Below, piece by piece: positions 1 to 10,081 of a stretch of 64,000 bases of DNA; the first letter of the stretch is position 1, and each line of letters opens with the position of its first letter. The stretch is from the NCBI GenBank assembly GCA_000380225.1, contig KB904821.1, positions 3,579,631 to 3,643,630 on the forward strand. Direction: 5' to 3'. The DNA comes from a filamentous cyanobacterium ESFC-1 (GTDB taxonomy: Bacteria > Cyanobacteriota > Cyanobacteriia > Cyanobacteriales > Spirulinaceae). A program made the translations under genes and the position numbers. A model generated the notes under the pieces. That model saw nothing but the letters and a program-made list of their open reading frames with translations, was not told where the DNA came from and did no database searches.

Positions 1-267
1 CTGCTCCAATCACAAAGGTTTTGGGATAAGACAGAGTTGAATTTTTTTGAAAGCTTTGAAACTTAATAGTTTGTGTCTTTGAATTTTTCAATTTTAAAGT
101 TAGACTCCGGTCGAATTGATGTGTTTTTAAATAGTTTTTTAAAACATAGCGCGATCGCGAGGGGTCAAAACCTCCCCCTAAAGGGAACTTCAGCCCAAAA
201 CGCGATCAAAAAATCCCCCACCTCAGAGGTAGGGGATTTGTTTTAAAGACCTAACCGGGGGTTAAGG
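1..267. other. Left-edge intergenic region downstream of psaB
   Basis: No convincing coding region is visible between the window edge and the psaB stop. The stretch is AT-rich at its left end, holds one HIP1 site near 149-158 and ends with the psaB terminator hairpin. The gene to the left lies outside the window. Confidence 0.6.
205..240 (-). terminator. Intrinsic terminator of the psaA-psaB operon
   Basis: Read on the minus strand, AAATCCCC-TACCTC and GAGGTGGGGGATTT form a long stem with a very small loop, followed directly by a run of six T (complement of the A-run at 205-211). It lies 27 bases after the psaB stop codon, where a rho-independent terminator is expected. Confidence 0.85.
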
Positions 268-2481
268 TTAACCAAATTTTCCGGCGGTCGAGGCAATCAG
301 GAAGGCCGCATAGGTTAGCACATAGCCAACGGTGAAGTGAGCTAAACCAACCAAACGAGCTTGAACGATAGACAGAGCCACGGGCTTGTCTTTCCAGCGA
401 ACCAGGTTCGCGAGGGGAGTACGTTCGTGGGCCCAAACAATGGTTTCGATTAACTCTTGCCAGTAACCGCGCCAAGAGATCAAGAACATGAAGCCTGTCG
501 CCCAAACCAGGTGTCCGAATAAGAACATCCAAGCCCAGACCGAGAGGTTGTTCGTGCCATAGGGGTTGTAACCGTTGATCAATTGAGCGGAGTTTGCCCA
601 GAGGTAATCGCGGAACCAACCCATGAGATAGGTTGAGTTCTCGTTGAATTGGGCGACATTGCCTTGCCATACCCCCAGGTGTTTCCAGTGCCAGTAGAAG
701 GTCACCCAACCTAGGGTGTTCAGCATCCAGAACATGGCGAGGTAGAAGGCATCCCAAGCGGAGATGTCGCAAGTACCGCCACGACCCGGACCATCACAGG
801 GGAAGGAATAGCCGAAGTCTTTTTTGTCGGGCATTAACTTAGAACCACGGGCATCTAACGCACCTTTGACGAGAATCAAGGTGGTGGTATGCAAGCCAAG
901 GGCGATCGCGTGGTGAACTAAGAAGTCGCCAGGGCCAATGGTCAAGAACAAAGAGTTCGCGCCACTGTTGATGGCATCTAACCAACCGGGTAACCAAACG
1001 TTGCCGTAGTTGGGGTAAGCGGTGGTTGCCAAGCTATCGGGGTTCGACAGTAAGACATCGAAGCCGTAGAGGGCTTTACCGTGAGACGCTTGAATCCATT
1101 GAGCGAAAACTGGCTCAATTAAGATTTGCTTTTCAGGAGTACCAAAAGCTACCACAACGTCGTTGTGAACGTACAAGCCCAAGGTGTGGAACCCTAAGAA
1201 CAAGGACACCCAGCTCAGGTGAGAGATGATCGCTTCTTTGTGTTCTAAAGAGCGATACAACACGTTGTTCTTGTTGGCTTCAGGATCGTAGTCCCGAATC
1301 AAGAAGATCGCACCGTGAGCAAATGCGCCCACCATGATGAAGCCAGCAATGTATTGGTGGTGGGTGTACAACGCCGCTTGAGTGGTGTAGTCCCGCGCAA
1401 TAAAGGCATAAGGCGGTAAGGAGTACATGTGCTGCGCCACCAAGGAGGTGACAACACCCAAACTAGCCAAAGCTAACGCTAATTGGAAGTGTAAGGAGTT
1501 GTTCAGCGTGTCGTACAGACCTTTGTGACCTTCACCTAAGTTGCCACTGGGGGGCTTGTGCGCTTCGAGGATGGCTTCGATGCTGTGACCGATACCGAAG
1601 TTGGTGCGGTACATGTGACCGGCGATAATGAAGATTACCGCGATCGCCAAGTGGTGGTGCGCCATATCGGAGAGCCACAGGGACTCGGTTTGAGGATGGA
1701 AGCCGCCCAAGAAGGTTAAGATTGCCGTTCCCGCCCCTTCAGAGGTATTGAAGATGTGATTGGCGGTGTCGGGGTTCTGAGCGTAAACGCCCCAATTCCC
1801 GGTGAAGAACGGCCCTAAGCCTGCCGGATGCGGTTTGACCGATAAGAAGTTATCCCAACCCACATGAACGCCGCGAGATTCAGGAATGGCGACGTGAACC
1901 AAGTGGCCAGCCCAAGCCAAGGAACTCACACCAAACAAGCCAGCCAAGTGGTGGTTAAGGCGAGATTCAGCGTTTTTGAACCAAGACAAGCTCGGACGGA
2001 ACTTGGGTTGGAGGTGCAACCAGCCGGCAAACAAGAAGACAGAAGACAACAGCAACAGGAACATCGAGCCTGTATAAAGTTCGCTGTTGGTTCTCATGCC
2101 GATGGTGTAGAACCAGTGGTACACCCCGGAGTAACAGATATTAACAGGGTTTGCTGCACCAGCTTGGGTAAAGGCATCAACAGCCCCTTGACCAAACTGG
2201 GGATCCCAAATTGCGTGAGCAATCGGGCGAACATTTAGGGGATCTTTAATCCATTGTTCAAAGTTACCTTGCCAGGCGACGTGGAACAGAGTACCAGAAG
2301 TCCACAGAAAGATGATAGCGATGTGACCGAAGTGGGAAGCGAAAATCTTTTGATACAGATTTTCCTCGGTCATGCCATCGTGCAGTTCAAAATCGTGAGC
2401 TGTGGCAATTCCGTACCAGATCCGACGTGTTGTCGGGTCCTGAGCAAGATCCTGGCTAAATTTTGGAAATTTGGTTGCCAT
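268..2481 (-). CDS. psaB: Photosystem I P700 chlorophyll a apoprotein A2
   Basis: PsaB is one of the two large subunits of the photosystem I reaction centre in the thylakoid membrane. With PsaA it binds P700, the A0/A1 cofactors, most antenna chlorophylls and the 4Fe-4S cluster FX. The 737-residue length and the N-terminus [16 protein letters not shown] are typical of the family. The FX-binding loop [12 protein letters not shown], with its two cysteine ligands, is present, as are eleven-helix membrane architecture and many conserved histidines (for example [10 protein letters not shown]). It is the second gene of the psaA-psaB operon, 160 bp downstream of psaA, and is followed by a strong terminator. 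The ATG start is the conserved one. Confidence 0.99.
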   Translation of the reverse strand: MATKFPKFSQDLAQDPTTRRIWYGIATAHDFELHDGMTEENLYQKIFASHFGHIAIIFLWTSGTLFHVAWQGNFEQWIKDPLNVRPIAHAIWDPQFGQGAVDAFTQAGAANPVNICYSGVYHWFYTIGMRTNSELYTGSMFLLLLSSVFLFAGWLHLQPKFRPSLSWFKNAESRLNHHLAGLFGVSSLAWAGHLVHVAIPESRGVHVGWDNFLSVKPHPAGLGPFFTGNWGVYAQNPDTANHIFNTSEGAGTAILTFLGGFHPQTESLWLSDMAHHHLAIAVIFIIAGHMYRTNFGIGHSIEAILEAHKPPSGNLGEGHKGLYDTLNNSLHFQLALALASLGVVTSLVAQHMYSLPPYAFIARDYTTQAALYTHHQYIAGFIMVGAFAHGAIFLIRDYDPEANKNNVLYRSLEHKEAIISHLSWVSLFLGFHTLGLYVHNDVVVAFGTPEKQILIEPVFAQWIQASHGKALYGFDVLLSNPDSLATTAYPNYGNVWLPGWLDAINSGANSLFLTIGPGDFLVHHAIALGLHTTTLILVKGALDARGSKLMPDKKDFGYSFPCDGPGRGGTCDISAWDAFYLAMFWMLNTLGWVTFYWHWKHLGVWQGNVAQFNENSTYLMGWFRDYLWANSAQLINGYNPYGTNNLSVWAWMFLFGHLVWATGFMFLISWRGYWQELIETIVWAHERTPLANLVRWKDKPVALSIVQARLVGLAHFTVGYVLTYAAFLIASTAGKFG

Positions 2482-2558
2482 AAATCCTTTGGGAAATTCT
2501 CCTCTCGTACAAATGAGGCTTATGCAATCGAGCTGCTCATCTTTTCTTTATTTGATAG

Positions 2559-2607
2559 CCGTCACCGAATCAAAACGACGATGATTTTATTTTAAATCCG
2601 GTGACGG
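2559..2607 (-). promoter_or_regulatory. Stem-loop in the psaA-psaB intercistronic spacer
   Basis: A perfect 9-bp inverted repeat (CCGTCACCG at 2559-2567 and CGGTGACGG at 2599-2607) encloses a 31-base AT-rich loop that contains a smaller nested repeat (GATTT/AAATC on the minus strand). It lies between psaA and psaB in the transcribed spacer. It could act as an mRNA-processing or stability element or an attenuator. This role is inferred from position and symmetry only. Confidence 0.45.
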
Positions 2608-2641
2608 TTTCGATTAAAACGATTTTACCGTTTTCTAGGGG

Positions 2642-4897
2642 TCAGCCGACTGCCAGAATCCGGGCAAGGAAGAATGCCCAAGTCGTGACAATGCCGCCTA
2701 ACAGGTAATGAGCTACACCCACAGCGCGACCTTGAACGATGCTCAAAGCGCGGGGCTGAATTGCCGGAGCAACACGCAGTTTGTTGTGCGCCCAAACAAT
2801 TGACTCAATCAGTTCTTGCCAGTAACCGCGTCCGCTAAACAGGAACATTAAGCTAAAGGCAAAGACAAAGTGACCGGCTAAGAACAGAATGCCGTAAGCC
2901 GAGAGTGCTGAACCGTAGGAGGTGATTACTTGTGCCGATTGCGCCCACAAGAAGTCCCGCAGCCAGCCGTTGATGGTGATGGCACTTTGGGCAAAGTTGC
3001 CGTTGGTGATGTGAGACACCGTACCATCGGGAGATACTGTTCCCCAGACATCAGATTGCATTTTCCAACTGAAGTGGAAGATCGCAATTGATAAGGAGTT
3101 GTACATCCAGAATAGACCGAGGAAAACGTGGTCCCAACCCGAAACTTGGCAGGTACCGCCGCGACCCGGACCATCGCAGGGGAAGCGGAAGCCTAATTCA
3201 CCTTTGTCAGGGATTAAGCGGGAGCTACGGGCGTAGAGTACGCCTTTAAGCAGAATCAGGACAGTCACGTGAATGGTGAAAGCGTGAATGTGATGAACCA
3301 TGAAGTCGGCGGTACCGAGTTCGATGGGCATCATGGCGACTTTACCACCCACGGCAACTACACCGCCACCGAAGGCATAGCTCACTGGCTCGATCGCATT
3401 GGGCGCTGTACCGCCAGGAGCGAGGGTGTGTAGGTTTTGAATCCACTGAGCGAATACAGGCTGAAGTTGAATCCCCGTATCCGAGAACATATCTTGAGGA
3501 CGACCAAAGGCACGCATGGTGTCGTTGTGGACGTACAAACCGAAGCTGTGGAAGCCTAGGAAGATACATACCCAGTTGAGATGGGAAATAATTGCATCCC
3601 GGTGACGAATCACGCGGTCTAGCAGATTGTTCACATTTTTGGCGGGGTCATAGTCGCGCACCATAAAGATTGCGCCGTGAGCGCCTGCGCCGACGATCAA
3701 GAAACCGCCAATCCACATGTGATGGGTAAAGATGGATAACTGGGTGCCGTAATCCGTCGCGAGGTACGGATAGGGGGGCATGGCATACATGTGTTGGGCG
3801 ACGATGATCGTCAAGGAACCCAACATGGCTAAGTTAAGAGCCAATTGTGCGTGCCAAGAAGTGGTCAGAATTTCGTAGAGACCTTTGTGACCTTCGCCCG
3901 TGAAGGGGCCGCGGTGTGCCTCTAGAATTTCTTTCATACTGTGACCGATACCCCAGTTGGTTCGGTACATGTGACCGGCGATGATGAATAAGACGGCGAT
4001 CGCGAGGTGGTGGTGGGCTGTATCGGACAACCACAAACCACCCGTGACAGGATTCAAGCCACCTTTGAAGGTCAAGAAATCCGAGTAGGTCGCCCAGTTC
4101 AGGGTAAAGAAGGGTTTTAAGCCTTCAGCGAAGCTGGGATACAACTCTGCCATCAAGCTGCGATTGAGAATGAACTCATGAGGTAAGGGGATGTCTTGCG
4201 GAGCAACCCCGGAATCGAGCAACTTGTTAATGGGCAGGGAAACATGGATTTGGTGACCAGCCCAACCTAAAGAACCGCAACCCAAGAGTACAGATAAGTG
4301 GTGGTTCATCATCGACTCCACGTTCTGGAACCATTCCAGTTTGGGAGCGCGTTTATGGTAGTGGAACCAACCCGCAAAAAGACAAAGGGCTGCCATGACG
4401 AGACCGCCAATGGCTGTGCAGTACAGTTGGAAGCTGTTGGTGAATCCAGAGGCACGCCACAACTGGAAGAAACCAGAGGTGATCTGAATGCCGTGGAATC
4501 CACCGCCAACATCGGCGTTTAAGATGTCTTGACCGACGATGGGCCATACAACTTGAGCGCTGGGTTTGATGTTGGTGGGATCGGTTAACCAAGCTTCGTA
4601 GTTGGAAAACCGTGCGCCGTGGAAGTACATTCCACTTAACCAAACAAAGACAACGGCCAGGTGACCGAAGTGGGCGCTAAAAATTTTACGCGAAATATCT
4701 TCTAGATCGCTGGTTTGACTATCGAAATCGTGGGCATCTGCATGGAGGTTCCAAATCCAGGTTGTGGTCTTCGGACCTCTAGACAGAGTGCGGTCAAAGT
4801 GACCCGGTTTGCCCCACTTCTCGAATGAAGTAGGAACGGGATTTTCGTCAACCGTAACTTTTGCTTTTGCCTCTCTCTCTGGAGGACTGATTGTCAT
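2642..4897 (-). CDS. psaA: Photosystem I P700 chlorophyll a apoprotein A1
   Basis: PsaA pairs with PsaB to form the photosystem I core, which carries P700 and the electron-transfer chain to FX. The 751-residue length, the N-terminus [18 protein letters not shown] and the FX motif [12 protein letters not shown] near residue 575 are diagnostic. The histidine-rich transmembrane helices ([20 protein letters not shown]) match the family. A strong Shine-Dalgarno sequence (GGGAGGAGAG on the minus strand) lies just before the ATG and supports this start. It is the first gene of the psaA-psaB operon. Confidence 0.99.
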   Translation of the reverse strand: MTISPPEREAKAKVTVDENPVPTSFEKWGKPGHFDRTLSRGPKTTTWIWNLHADAHDFDSQTSDLEDISRKIFSAHFGHLAVVFVWLSGMYFHGARFSNYEAWLTDPTNIKPSAQVVWPIVGQDILNADVGGGFHGIQITSGFFQLWRASGFTNSFQLYCTAIGGLVMAALCLFAGWFHYHKRAPKLEWFQNVESMMNHHLSVLLGCGSLGWAGHQIHVSLPINKLLDSGVAPQDIPLPHEFILNRSLMAELYPSFAEGLKPFFTLNWATYSDFLTFKGGLNPVTGGLWLSDTAHHHLAIAVLFIIAGHMYRTNWGIGHSMKEILEAHRGPFTGEGHKGLYEILTTSWHAQLALNLAMLGSLTIIVAQHMYAMPPYPYLATDYGTQLSIFTHHMWIGGFLIVGAGAHGAIFMVRDYDPAKNVNNLLDRVIRHRDAIISHLNWVCIFLGFHSFGLYVHNDTMRAFGRPQDMFSDTGIQLQPVFAQWIQNLHTLAPGGTAPNAIEPVSYAFGGGVVAVGGKVAMMPIELGTADFMVHHIHAFTIHVTVLILLKGVLYARSSRLIPDKGELGFRFPCDGPGRGGTCQVSGWDHVFLGLFWMYNSLSIAIFHFSWKMQSDVWGTVSPDGTVSHITNGNFAQSAITINGWLRDFLWAQSAQVITSYGSALSAYGILFLAGHFVFAFSLMFLFSGRGYWQELIESIVWAHNKLRVAPAIQPRALSIVQGRAVGVAHYLLGGIVTTWAFFLARILAVG

Positions 4898-5430
4898 GAG
4901 GGCTCTCCTCCCTAGACAACAAATGGAACATTCCCATGCGGGAATTAAATGTTTTTCAAATGTAATAGAAAGGTGAATGTTATAGGTTCGACCTTTCGGG
5001 TTTTCAGTAGGATACCCGCTTTCGGGGACTTACTGGGAATACCTTATGTGTTAGATGATAAAGGGTTTGTCCTTGCAATTTTGAGGGTACTTAACAATTA
5101 TTAGCATTTTCTCAGGGGTTGATGGGCCAAGGCTTTAGCTTAAAAATTCTGGTTAAAAAGTCAAGGATAGCGAATATTTTTTTACATAACGATACAAACT
5201 GCTTCAAATTCGTAACGTTCGCGATCGCCGTGGCGGTCAATATATATAAGGGTTTGCTGCTGATGGGTGAACAGGGACGAGGGGGGCCAAGGGGAAAGAG
5301 AATTGTAACGATGGCAGCGCCGATCAATCTGACTTTCTCGCTCAAAAAAACAGATTTGTCGGTTGACTCCCCCAAGTGCGCTGATTCTGATACAACTAGA
5401 AATGCAAGTTGCCGAGGAGGGGAAATACCA
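4898..5430. promoter_or_regulatory. Divergent promoter region between psaA and the lipoprotein gene
   Basis: This 533-bp stretch must hold the promoters of psaA (minus strand) and of the plus-strand lipoprotein gene. In the psaA leader a perfect hairpin is visible: ATTCCC (4930-4935), loop ATGC, GGGAAT (4940-4945), about 33 bases upstream of the psaA start. One TTACATTT-like half site (minus strand, complement of the AAATGTAA near 4959-4966) resembles half of an HLR1/RpaB element, but no second half at the right spacing is convincing. No extra gene is supported. Confidence 0.4.
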
Positions 5431-7164
5431 TTGAAACACCAGCGAAGAAGGACGATCGCGCCCAAATTTTGGATCGCTTTGCTCGCGATCGCGATCGGAT
5501 TATCAGGAAGTTTAAGTGGCTGTAGCGATCGCATCGAAGCCCAAAGCCCAGAATCATCCTCATCGCGATCGCAACCGAGCGTTCAACTGTCTGAAGTTGC
5601 ACCCCCGGCTACCCTGCAACGCCTTCGTCAAAATTTGGATGTCTATCAACCACAAGTTACGATTTTGTCACCTCAAGCCGACGAAACCGTTAACAGCACG
5701 ACGGTAGAAGTCCAACTTCAAGTCCAAGACCTACCCATCTTCAAAGACGAAACCCTAGGTCTCGGGCCCCATTTAGAAGTCATCCTTGACCACAGTGACT
5801 ATCAAGAAATCTACGACCTGAACCAAGGGATTGTATTTCAGGACTTAGAACCGGGAACCCATACCCTACAGGTTTTTGCCTCGCGGCCTTGGGACGAAAG
5901 CTTTAAAAATGAAGGGGCTTATGCTCAAACCACCTTTCATTTGTTTTCACCCACCGGGGACAATACCCCCGATCCCAATCAACCCTTGTTGACCTATAAC
6001 AGTCCTCAAGGGACTTATGGAGCCGAACCGATCTTATTGGATTTTTATCTGACCAACGCGCCTTTACACCTCGTCGCGCAAGAAGACCCAGATGTAAAAG
6101 ACTGGCGTATTCGCGTTACTGCCAACGGTCGCAGCTTTATTATCGATACATGGCAAGCTTTATTCCTCGAAGGGTTCAAAGAAGGCCAAAACTGGCTCAA
6201 ACTAGAACTGCTCGATGAAGAAGGCAATGTAGTCAGTAATAATGCCTTTGACAGCACTGTTAAACTGATTACCTACGATCCCAAAAAACAGGATACTTTG
6301 GCTCGATTAAGCCGCGATGAGCTGCCTTATACGGAAGCCCTTGCGATCGTCGATCCGGATTATGTTAAGCCTGTGACTCCTGTTCCAGAAGTTGAAGAAA
6401 CCCCGGAAGTCGAAGCAGAACCCGAAGAAGAAGTAATCGAAGCCCCTGTTCCACCCGTTCCTTCGGAAGTGACTGAATCGGAAACCCCGGAAGCTAAAGA
6501 AGAACCGGAATCGGAAGTAATCGAAGCCCCTGTTTCACCCATTCCTTCGGAAGTGACTGAAACGGAAACCCCGGAAGTTGAAGAAGAACCGGAATCGGAA
6601 GTAATTGAAGCCCCCGTTCCACCCATTCCTTCGGAAGTGACTGAAACGGAAACCCCGGAAGTTGAAGCAGAACCGGAAGCTTCAGAACTTGAAGAAGAAA
6701 ACCCAGAACTTACCACTCCTCCCACGACTAAAGAAGTGACCTCTAAATCGCAAACTGTCACCGAAGAAGTGGAAAAATCCGAAGTTCTTGAATCCGAACC
6801 CCCAGAAGTCGAAGATGAAAGCGAACTAGAAACGCCTTTTGACCCTGAAGTCGTAACGGAATCGGCTACCCCGGAGGTAGAAGTCGAACCTACCGAACCC
6901 GATACAGAAGTCGAAGAAAATCCGGCTTCAGCGTCGGAAAGTGTTGAAACGCCTCTTGAACCGGAAGAAAGTGTCGAAATTATGCCCCAGGTGGAAGAAT
7001 TAGCCCCTGAAACTTCTGCATCAGAAGCGGGAGAAGTGCCTAATGTAGTTGAAACGTTACCAGAGGAGGAAGTTGCAACGCCGACTAGCGAAGCAACACC
7101 ATTAGAGGAAAAAGCCAAGCCCAAGCGTAAGTTTCTCGATCGTTTCGGCAAAAAAGCCGAGTAA
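5431..7164 (+). CDS. Acidic repeat-bearing lipoprotein, function unknown
   Basis: This protein of about 577 residues starts at a TTG (5431). A clear Shine-Dalgarno sequence (GAGGAGG, 5414-5420) stands ten bases upstream, and the TTG start places a basic-hydrophobic signal peptide at the N-terminus ending in the lipobox LSGC. The frame is open further upstream to 5119, but those residues do not look like a protein start. The mature N-terminal half is a globular region with Ig-like beta character (about residues 50-300) that I cannot assign to a named family. The C-terminal half is a proline- and glutamate-rich low-complexity stalk with about three 28-residue repeats encoded by 84-bp DNA units. 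It ends in a basic tail, KAKPKRKFLDRFGKKAE. It is probably membrane-anchored and outward-facing. It is transcribed divergently from psaA and followed by a strong terminator. Confidence 0.8.
   Translation: MKHQRRRTIAPKFWIALLAIAIGLSGSLSGCSDRIEAQSPESSSSRSQPSVQLSEVAPPATLQRLRQNLDVYQPQVTILSPQADETVNSTTVEVQLQVQDLPIFKDETLGLGPHLEVILDHSDYQEIYDLNQGIVFQDLEPGTHTLQVFASRPWDESFKNEGAYAQTTFHLFSPTGDNTPDPNQPLLTYNSPQGTYGAEPILLDFYLTNAPLHLVAQEDPDVKDWRIRVTANGRSFIIDTWQALFLEGFKEGQNWLKLELLDEEGNVVSNNAFDSTVKLITYDPKKQDTLARLSRDELPYTEALAIVDPDYVKPVTPVPEVEETPEVEAEPEEEVIEAPVPPVPSEVTESETPEAKEEPESEVIEAPVSPIPSEVTETETPEVEEEPESEVIEAPVPPIPSEVTETETPEVEAEPEASELEEENPELTTPPTTKEVTSKSQTVTEEVEKSEVLESEPPEVEDESELETPFDPEVVTESATPEVEVEPTEPDTEVEENPASASESVETPLEPEESVEIMPQVEELAPETSASEAGEVPNVVETLPEEEVATPTSEATPLEEKAKPKRKFLDRFGKKAE
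6397..6680 (+). repeat. Three 84-bp in-frame tandem repeats plus a partial fourth
   Basis: Units begin at 6397, 6481, 6565 and (partial) 6649, always with GAAACCCCGGAAG. Each encodes a 28-residue block of the type TPEVEEEPESEVIEAPV followed by PPIPSEVTETE. Exact 84-bp spacing and few differences point to recent expansion by slippage or unequal recombination. The repeats keep the reading frame. Confidence 0.9.
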
Positions 7165-7189
7165 AGCCATTTCAAAAGTCAAATAATTG

Positions 7190-7221
7190 GGTTCGGAGAA
7201 CAGTCTCCGAGCCTTTTTTTT
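7190..7221 (+). terminator. Intrinsic terminator after the lipoprotein gene
   Basis: GGTTCGGAGA (7190-7199) pairs with TCTCCGAGCC (7204-7213) with one G-U pair and a four-base loop. A run of eight T follows. It lies 26 bases after the stop codon. Confidence 0.9.
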
Positions 7222-7622
7222 GGGTTTCCCTGGCAGGATATTCACTTCTAATGCTGCGACACAACTTAAATGGTGGGTTACGGCAGTAGGTTGGGTTGAG
7301 GTTACGAAACCCAACAACATTTCATGTTTCTTAGTAGGGGCGAGGTTCTCCCGTCCAAGCTGGCGCTTTGTTGGGTTTCACTTCGTTCTACCCAACCTAC
7401 AGCTGATACACTTTTTGAGCTTTGTCACGGCACTAGATTGATTCTAATTTTGAAAGCGTTTCTCAAAATAGCGTCAAGTTGTGATCTAAGACACTTGTCG
7501 ATCGCGGAGAAATGCTCATATAATTGAAAATAATATTTTTTGTGGTGGCAAAATATTCTTTATTTTGTCAGCAGATCACTAAATTTTGAACCTTAAATGA
7601 ACACCGCTTGGGGGAAAAATCA
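7222..7622. other. Intergenic region with dispersed TTGGGTT palindromic repeats
   Basis: No gene is seen here. The stretch holds fragments of a dispersed cyanobacterial repeat: GGTGGGTTACGGCAG near 7272, GTTGGGTTGAGGTTACGAAACCCAAC around 7290, and an inverted pair GTTGGGTTTCAC...TACCCAACC near 7370-7400. A related copy stands at 15126-15196. The right part is AT-rich and contains the helicase promoter region. Confidence 0.5.
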
Positions 7623-8876
7623 ATGAGTCAGTGGATTGACTTTCAAGTCAGCTTGCCGCAGCGTAACTTAACAATTGAACTCGATCGAGATCAAACTTTT
7701 AGTAAGAACTTTAATCCGAAGGGATTTGCGTTAATTCGGGGTGTTGCGGGTTCGGGTAAATCTTTGGTGTTGCGTCAGCGTGTCGAGGCTTTGGTTAAAG
7801 AATTTGATACGGTTTTGGTGTTGTGCTATAACCGCTTTATGAAAGAGTGGATTGATACGACTTTGGCGCAAAAAAACTTGAAGACTAAAGTTGATTGTCT
7901 AACTTTTCATCGCTGGGCCGGTAATAGTTTGAAATATAAATATGATTGGGATAACGAAGCCCATACGCGCCGACAATTAATTAGTTTAGCGAAGAAATCG
8001 GGGCTACAATACGAGGCGATTTTAGTAGATGAAGCTCAGGATTTTTATGATGAGTGGTTTCAGGCACTTTTACAAGTTCTCGATCCACAAACTCAGTCTC
8101 TATTTTTTGTTTATGATAATACTCAAGCGGTTTACGGACAGCCCCATCGCCGTCATAGCAATTGGACTTGGAAAAGTTTAGGAATTGAGATTCCTGGGGG
8201 GCGATCGCAAGTTTTCGATCTCAATTATCGCAACAGTCCTGAGATTATCGAATTGGCGTGGCAATTTATGCTACCTGCGCTACAAAAAGCCGGAATGAAA
8301 GTCGAACAACGCAGTCGAGATGCTGAGGGAAAAATCATTAATACACCGAAAATTGGTAGTATTATTGAACCGCGTAAAAAGTCGTCTCGGAGTGGAAAAG
8401 TTACGCCGCTTTTGATTCAAATGGCGTATAACGATATGGCTTTGCAAATTGCCCAACAGGTAAAACTGGCGTTAGAGTCTCATTCAGAGTCTTCGATTGG
8501 GATTTTATTACATCCGAGTCAAACGGATTTAAAACAAGCGATTAGTCAGGAGTTAAAGCTTTTAGGAATTGCTCACAATGCGCCGAAATCTTCAACAGAA
8601 CGTCAAGGAAATGTAGTCAATCGACCTTATATTGTAGTGGATTCTTGGAATGCGTTAAAAGGGGTAGAGTTTGATGCGGTGATTATTCCCGGTTGCGATT
8701 TTCTCAAAGAATATCCCGAAGATCGCGATCGCGAGTTTCAAGAATATGCGGGTTTATATACCGCAATGACTCGGGCCCGGGATCATTTGGTTTTATTGTA
8801 TCAAGAAGAAAATGCGATTATTGAGCGTCTCGAACAAGCTTTAACGGCTGAACCTGTTTTGCAGACAGAAGCCTAA
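7623..8876 (+). CDS. UvrD/Rep-like superfamily 1 DNA helicase (short form)
   Basis: This predicted ATP-dependent helicase has 417 residues. The motifs appear in the usual SF1 order: Walker A GVAGSGKS near residue 40, Walker B LVDEAQDF near 140, motif III/IV-like YRNSPEIIEL near 205, motif V GVEFDAVIIPG near 350 and motif VI YTAMTRARDHL near 380. It is much shorter than UvrD or PcrA (about 700 residues), so large accessory 1B/2B domains are missing; it resembles single-subunit helicases with a UvrD_C_2 ending. The ATG at 7623 follows GGGGGAA and is preferred over the upstream TTG at 7608. Its cellular role (repair, plasmid or phage control) cannot be read from the context. Confidence 0.85.
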   Translation: MSQWIDFQVSLPQRNLTIELDRDQTFSKNFNPKGFALIRGVAGSGKSLVLRQRVEALVKEFDTVLVLCYNRFMKEWIDTTLAQKNLKTKVDCLTFHRWAGNSLKYKYDWDNEAHTRRQLISLAKKSGLQYEAILVDEAQDFYDEWFQALLQVLDPQTQSLFFVYDNTQAVYGQPHRRHSNWTWKSLGIEIPGGRSQVFDLNYRNSPEIIELAWQFMLPALQKAGMKVEQRSRDAEGKIINTPKIGSIIEPRKKSSRSGKVTPLLIQMAYNDMALQIAQQVKLALESHSESSIGILLHPSQTDLKQAISQELKLLGIAHNAPKSSTERQGNVVNRPYIVVDSWNALKGVEFDAVIIPGCDFLKEYPEDRDREFQEYAGLYTAMTRARDHLVLLYQEENAIIERLEQALTAEPVLQTEA

Positions 8877-8887
8877 ATTTGGGTCAG

Positions 8888-9196
8888 TTAATCCCAATTT
8901 TCTAAGGGGTCATCTTCCTCGAAATAATCGGCGTTGCGATAGTTTTCTCTAGGTAAAGCTGTGCCGCGACGCGGTTTTGTTTTCTTACCCCGTAGGAAAA
9001 AAGGAACGAGTCCTCCTAATAACAAACCGCCGCCAAAACAAAAGGAAAGCAACACCCCCAAGGGAAACTCTATTGATTTAAACATGAGGAATTGGAGGGC
9101 AACTCCTGTAAAGTTTTGGACGGAAATAACCGCGATTGTGATGGCAATAATTGCAACGACCAAAGATGTGAAAAAACTACTTAATTTTCTGACCAT
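8888..9196 (-). CDS. LapA-domain (DUF1049) membrane protein
   Basis: This 102-residue protein has two transmembrane segments (about residues 8-28 and 45-68) and a charged C-terminal tail, the layout of the lipopolysaccharide-assembly protein A domain family. The sequence VISVQNFTGVALQFLMF followed by PLGVLLSFCFGGGLLLG matches the family pattern. In enteric bacteria LapA helps control LPS synthesis; the role in cyanobacteria is unknown. The gene lies 12 bp downstream of the metallo-hydrolase gene on the same strand, so the two are probably cotranscribed. Confidence 0.8.
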   Translation of the reverse strand: MVRKLSSFFTSLVVAIIAITIAVISVQNFTGVALQFLMFKSIEFPLGVLLSFCFGGGLLLGGLVPFFLRGKKTKPRRGTALPRENYRNADYFEEDDPLENWD

Positions 9197-9208
9197 AGCT
9201 GTTCTAAT

Positions 9209-10081
9209 TTAAACGGTTTTTTGCCAATCAATACATTTCGCTAACTCTTGCTGCATGGTGGCTGCATCGTTATGATAGCGTCGTCCGTGACCGGGTAAAA
9301 CCCATTCGAAGGTATAATTCTGGAGTTTTTGCGTAGACTGGATTAATGCCGTCCAAGAGTACCAACAAACGCGACGAAAGGCAATGAGTTGTTGTTTTTC
9401 GTCTGACCAAGCGAGATGATCGCCTGTAAAGAGAAACTTATTTTGATATAACAAGACTGTGTGACCTTTTGTATGTCCGGGAACTGGAATAATAAGTAAT
9501 TCTGGTGTTAATTTAATAGGATTTGTACCGGATAATTTTATTTCGACATCCTGAGTTTTGGCGTTGATTTCAGCTTCGTGTAAAATGCGATCGCACCCGA
9601 AATGTTGCTGAAACTTGCGATGATCGGCAATATCGTCTTGATGGGTTAAATATAACCAGCGAATACCTCCCATTTTTTCAATTTGTTTGACCAATGGTGG
9701 CGTAAAACGAGGCGAATCGACTAAAATGTTGCCATCAGGATGCTGAATAAAATAACTCGCAGCCCCAAAAGAAGATTCGGCATGATAGCCACAGTGATAA
9801 ACGTTTTCAGCAATTAATAACGGAAAAGTATTGTGAATTGCTTTAATATTTTGGGGCTTTTCGACTGTCCCAATCGAAGCCGTAGGGCAAGCCAATAAAG
9901 CCTGAAGCGATCGCGCCTTTTGTGCTTCAGTTTGGGGTTGATGATAAACGGCTGATTGTCCGTCTTCTCGTCGAAAAACCTCCGGAGTCATCCAGCGACA
10001 AGTATCACAGTCAATACAACTGCTATCGACATAAACATTACCTGCAATATTTTGCGATCGCCGTTGTTGTAATTGTGCCAT
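9209..10081 (-). CDS. Ferredoxin-MBL-fold hydrolase fusion protein
   Basis: This 290-residue protein has two parts. Residues 15-75 form a small ferredoxin-like domain with C22, C25, C28 (CIDCDTC) and C65 (ACPTAS), the four ligands expected for one 4Fe-4S cluster. Residues 80-285 form a metallo-beta-lactamase fold: THQDDIADH, PVPGHTKGH, FTGDH and LPGHGRR supply the metal-binding positions. In the first motif the canonical HxHxDH reads HxDxxxDH, so the second histidine is replaced by aspartate. The fusion type is common in cyanobacteria; the substrate is unknown. It is the upstream gene of a probable two-gene unit with the LapA-domain gene. Confidence 0.85.
   Translation of the reverse strand: MAQLQQRRSQNIAGNVYVDSSCIDCDTCRWMTPEVFRREDGQSAVYHQPQTEAQKARSLQALLACPTASIGTVEKPQNIKAIHNTFPLLIAENVYHCGYHAESSFGAASYFIQHPDGNILVDSPRFTPPLVKQIEKMGGIRWLYLTHQDDIADHRKFQQHFGCDRILHEAEINAKTQDVEIKLSGTNPIKLTPELLIIPVPGHTKGHTVLLYQNKFLFTGDHLAWSDEKQQLIAFRRVCWYSWTALIQSTQKLQNYTFEWVLPGHGRRYHNDAATMQQELAKCIDWQKTV

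Noticed and set aside
4955..4985. HLR1 (RpaB-binding) element upstream of psaA
   Set aside because: Only one half site (TTACATTT on the minus strand) is good; the second half at the required spacing is not present.
4981..5030. tRNA-like T-arm GGTTCGACC near 4987
   Set aside because: No seven-base T-loop, anticodon arm or acceptor stem can be built around it.
6360..7175. 271-residue Ser/Thr-rich frame antisense to the lipoprotein gene
   Set aside because: It mirrors the Glu/Pro-rich repeats on the other strand. The plus-strand gene has signal peptide, ribosome-binding site and terminator.
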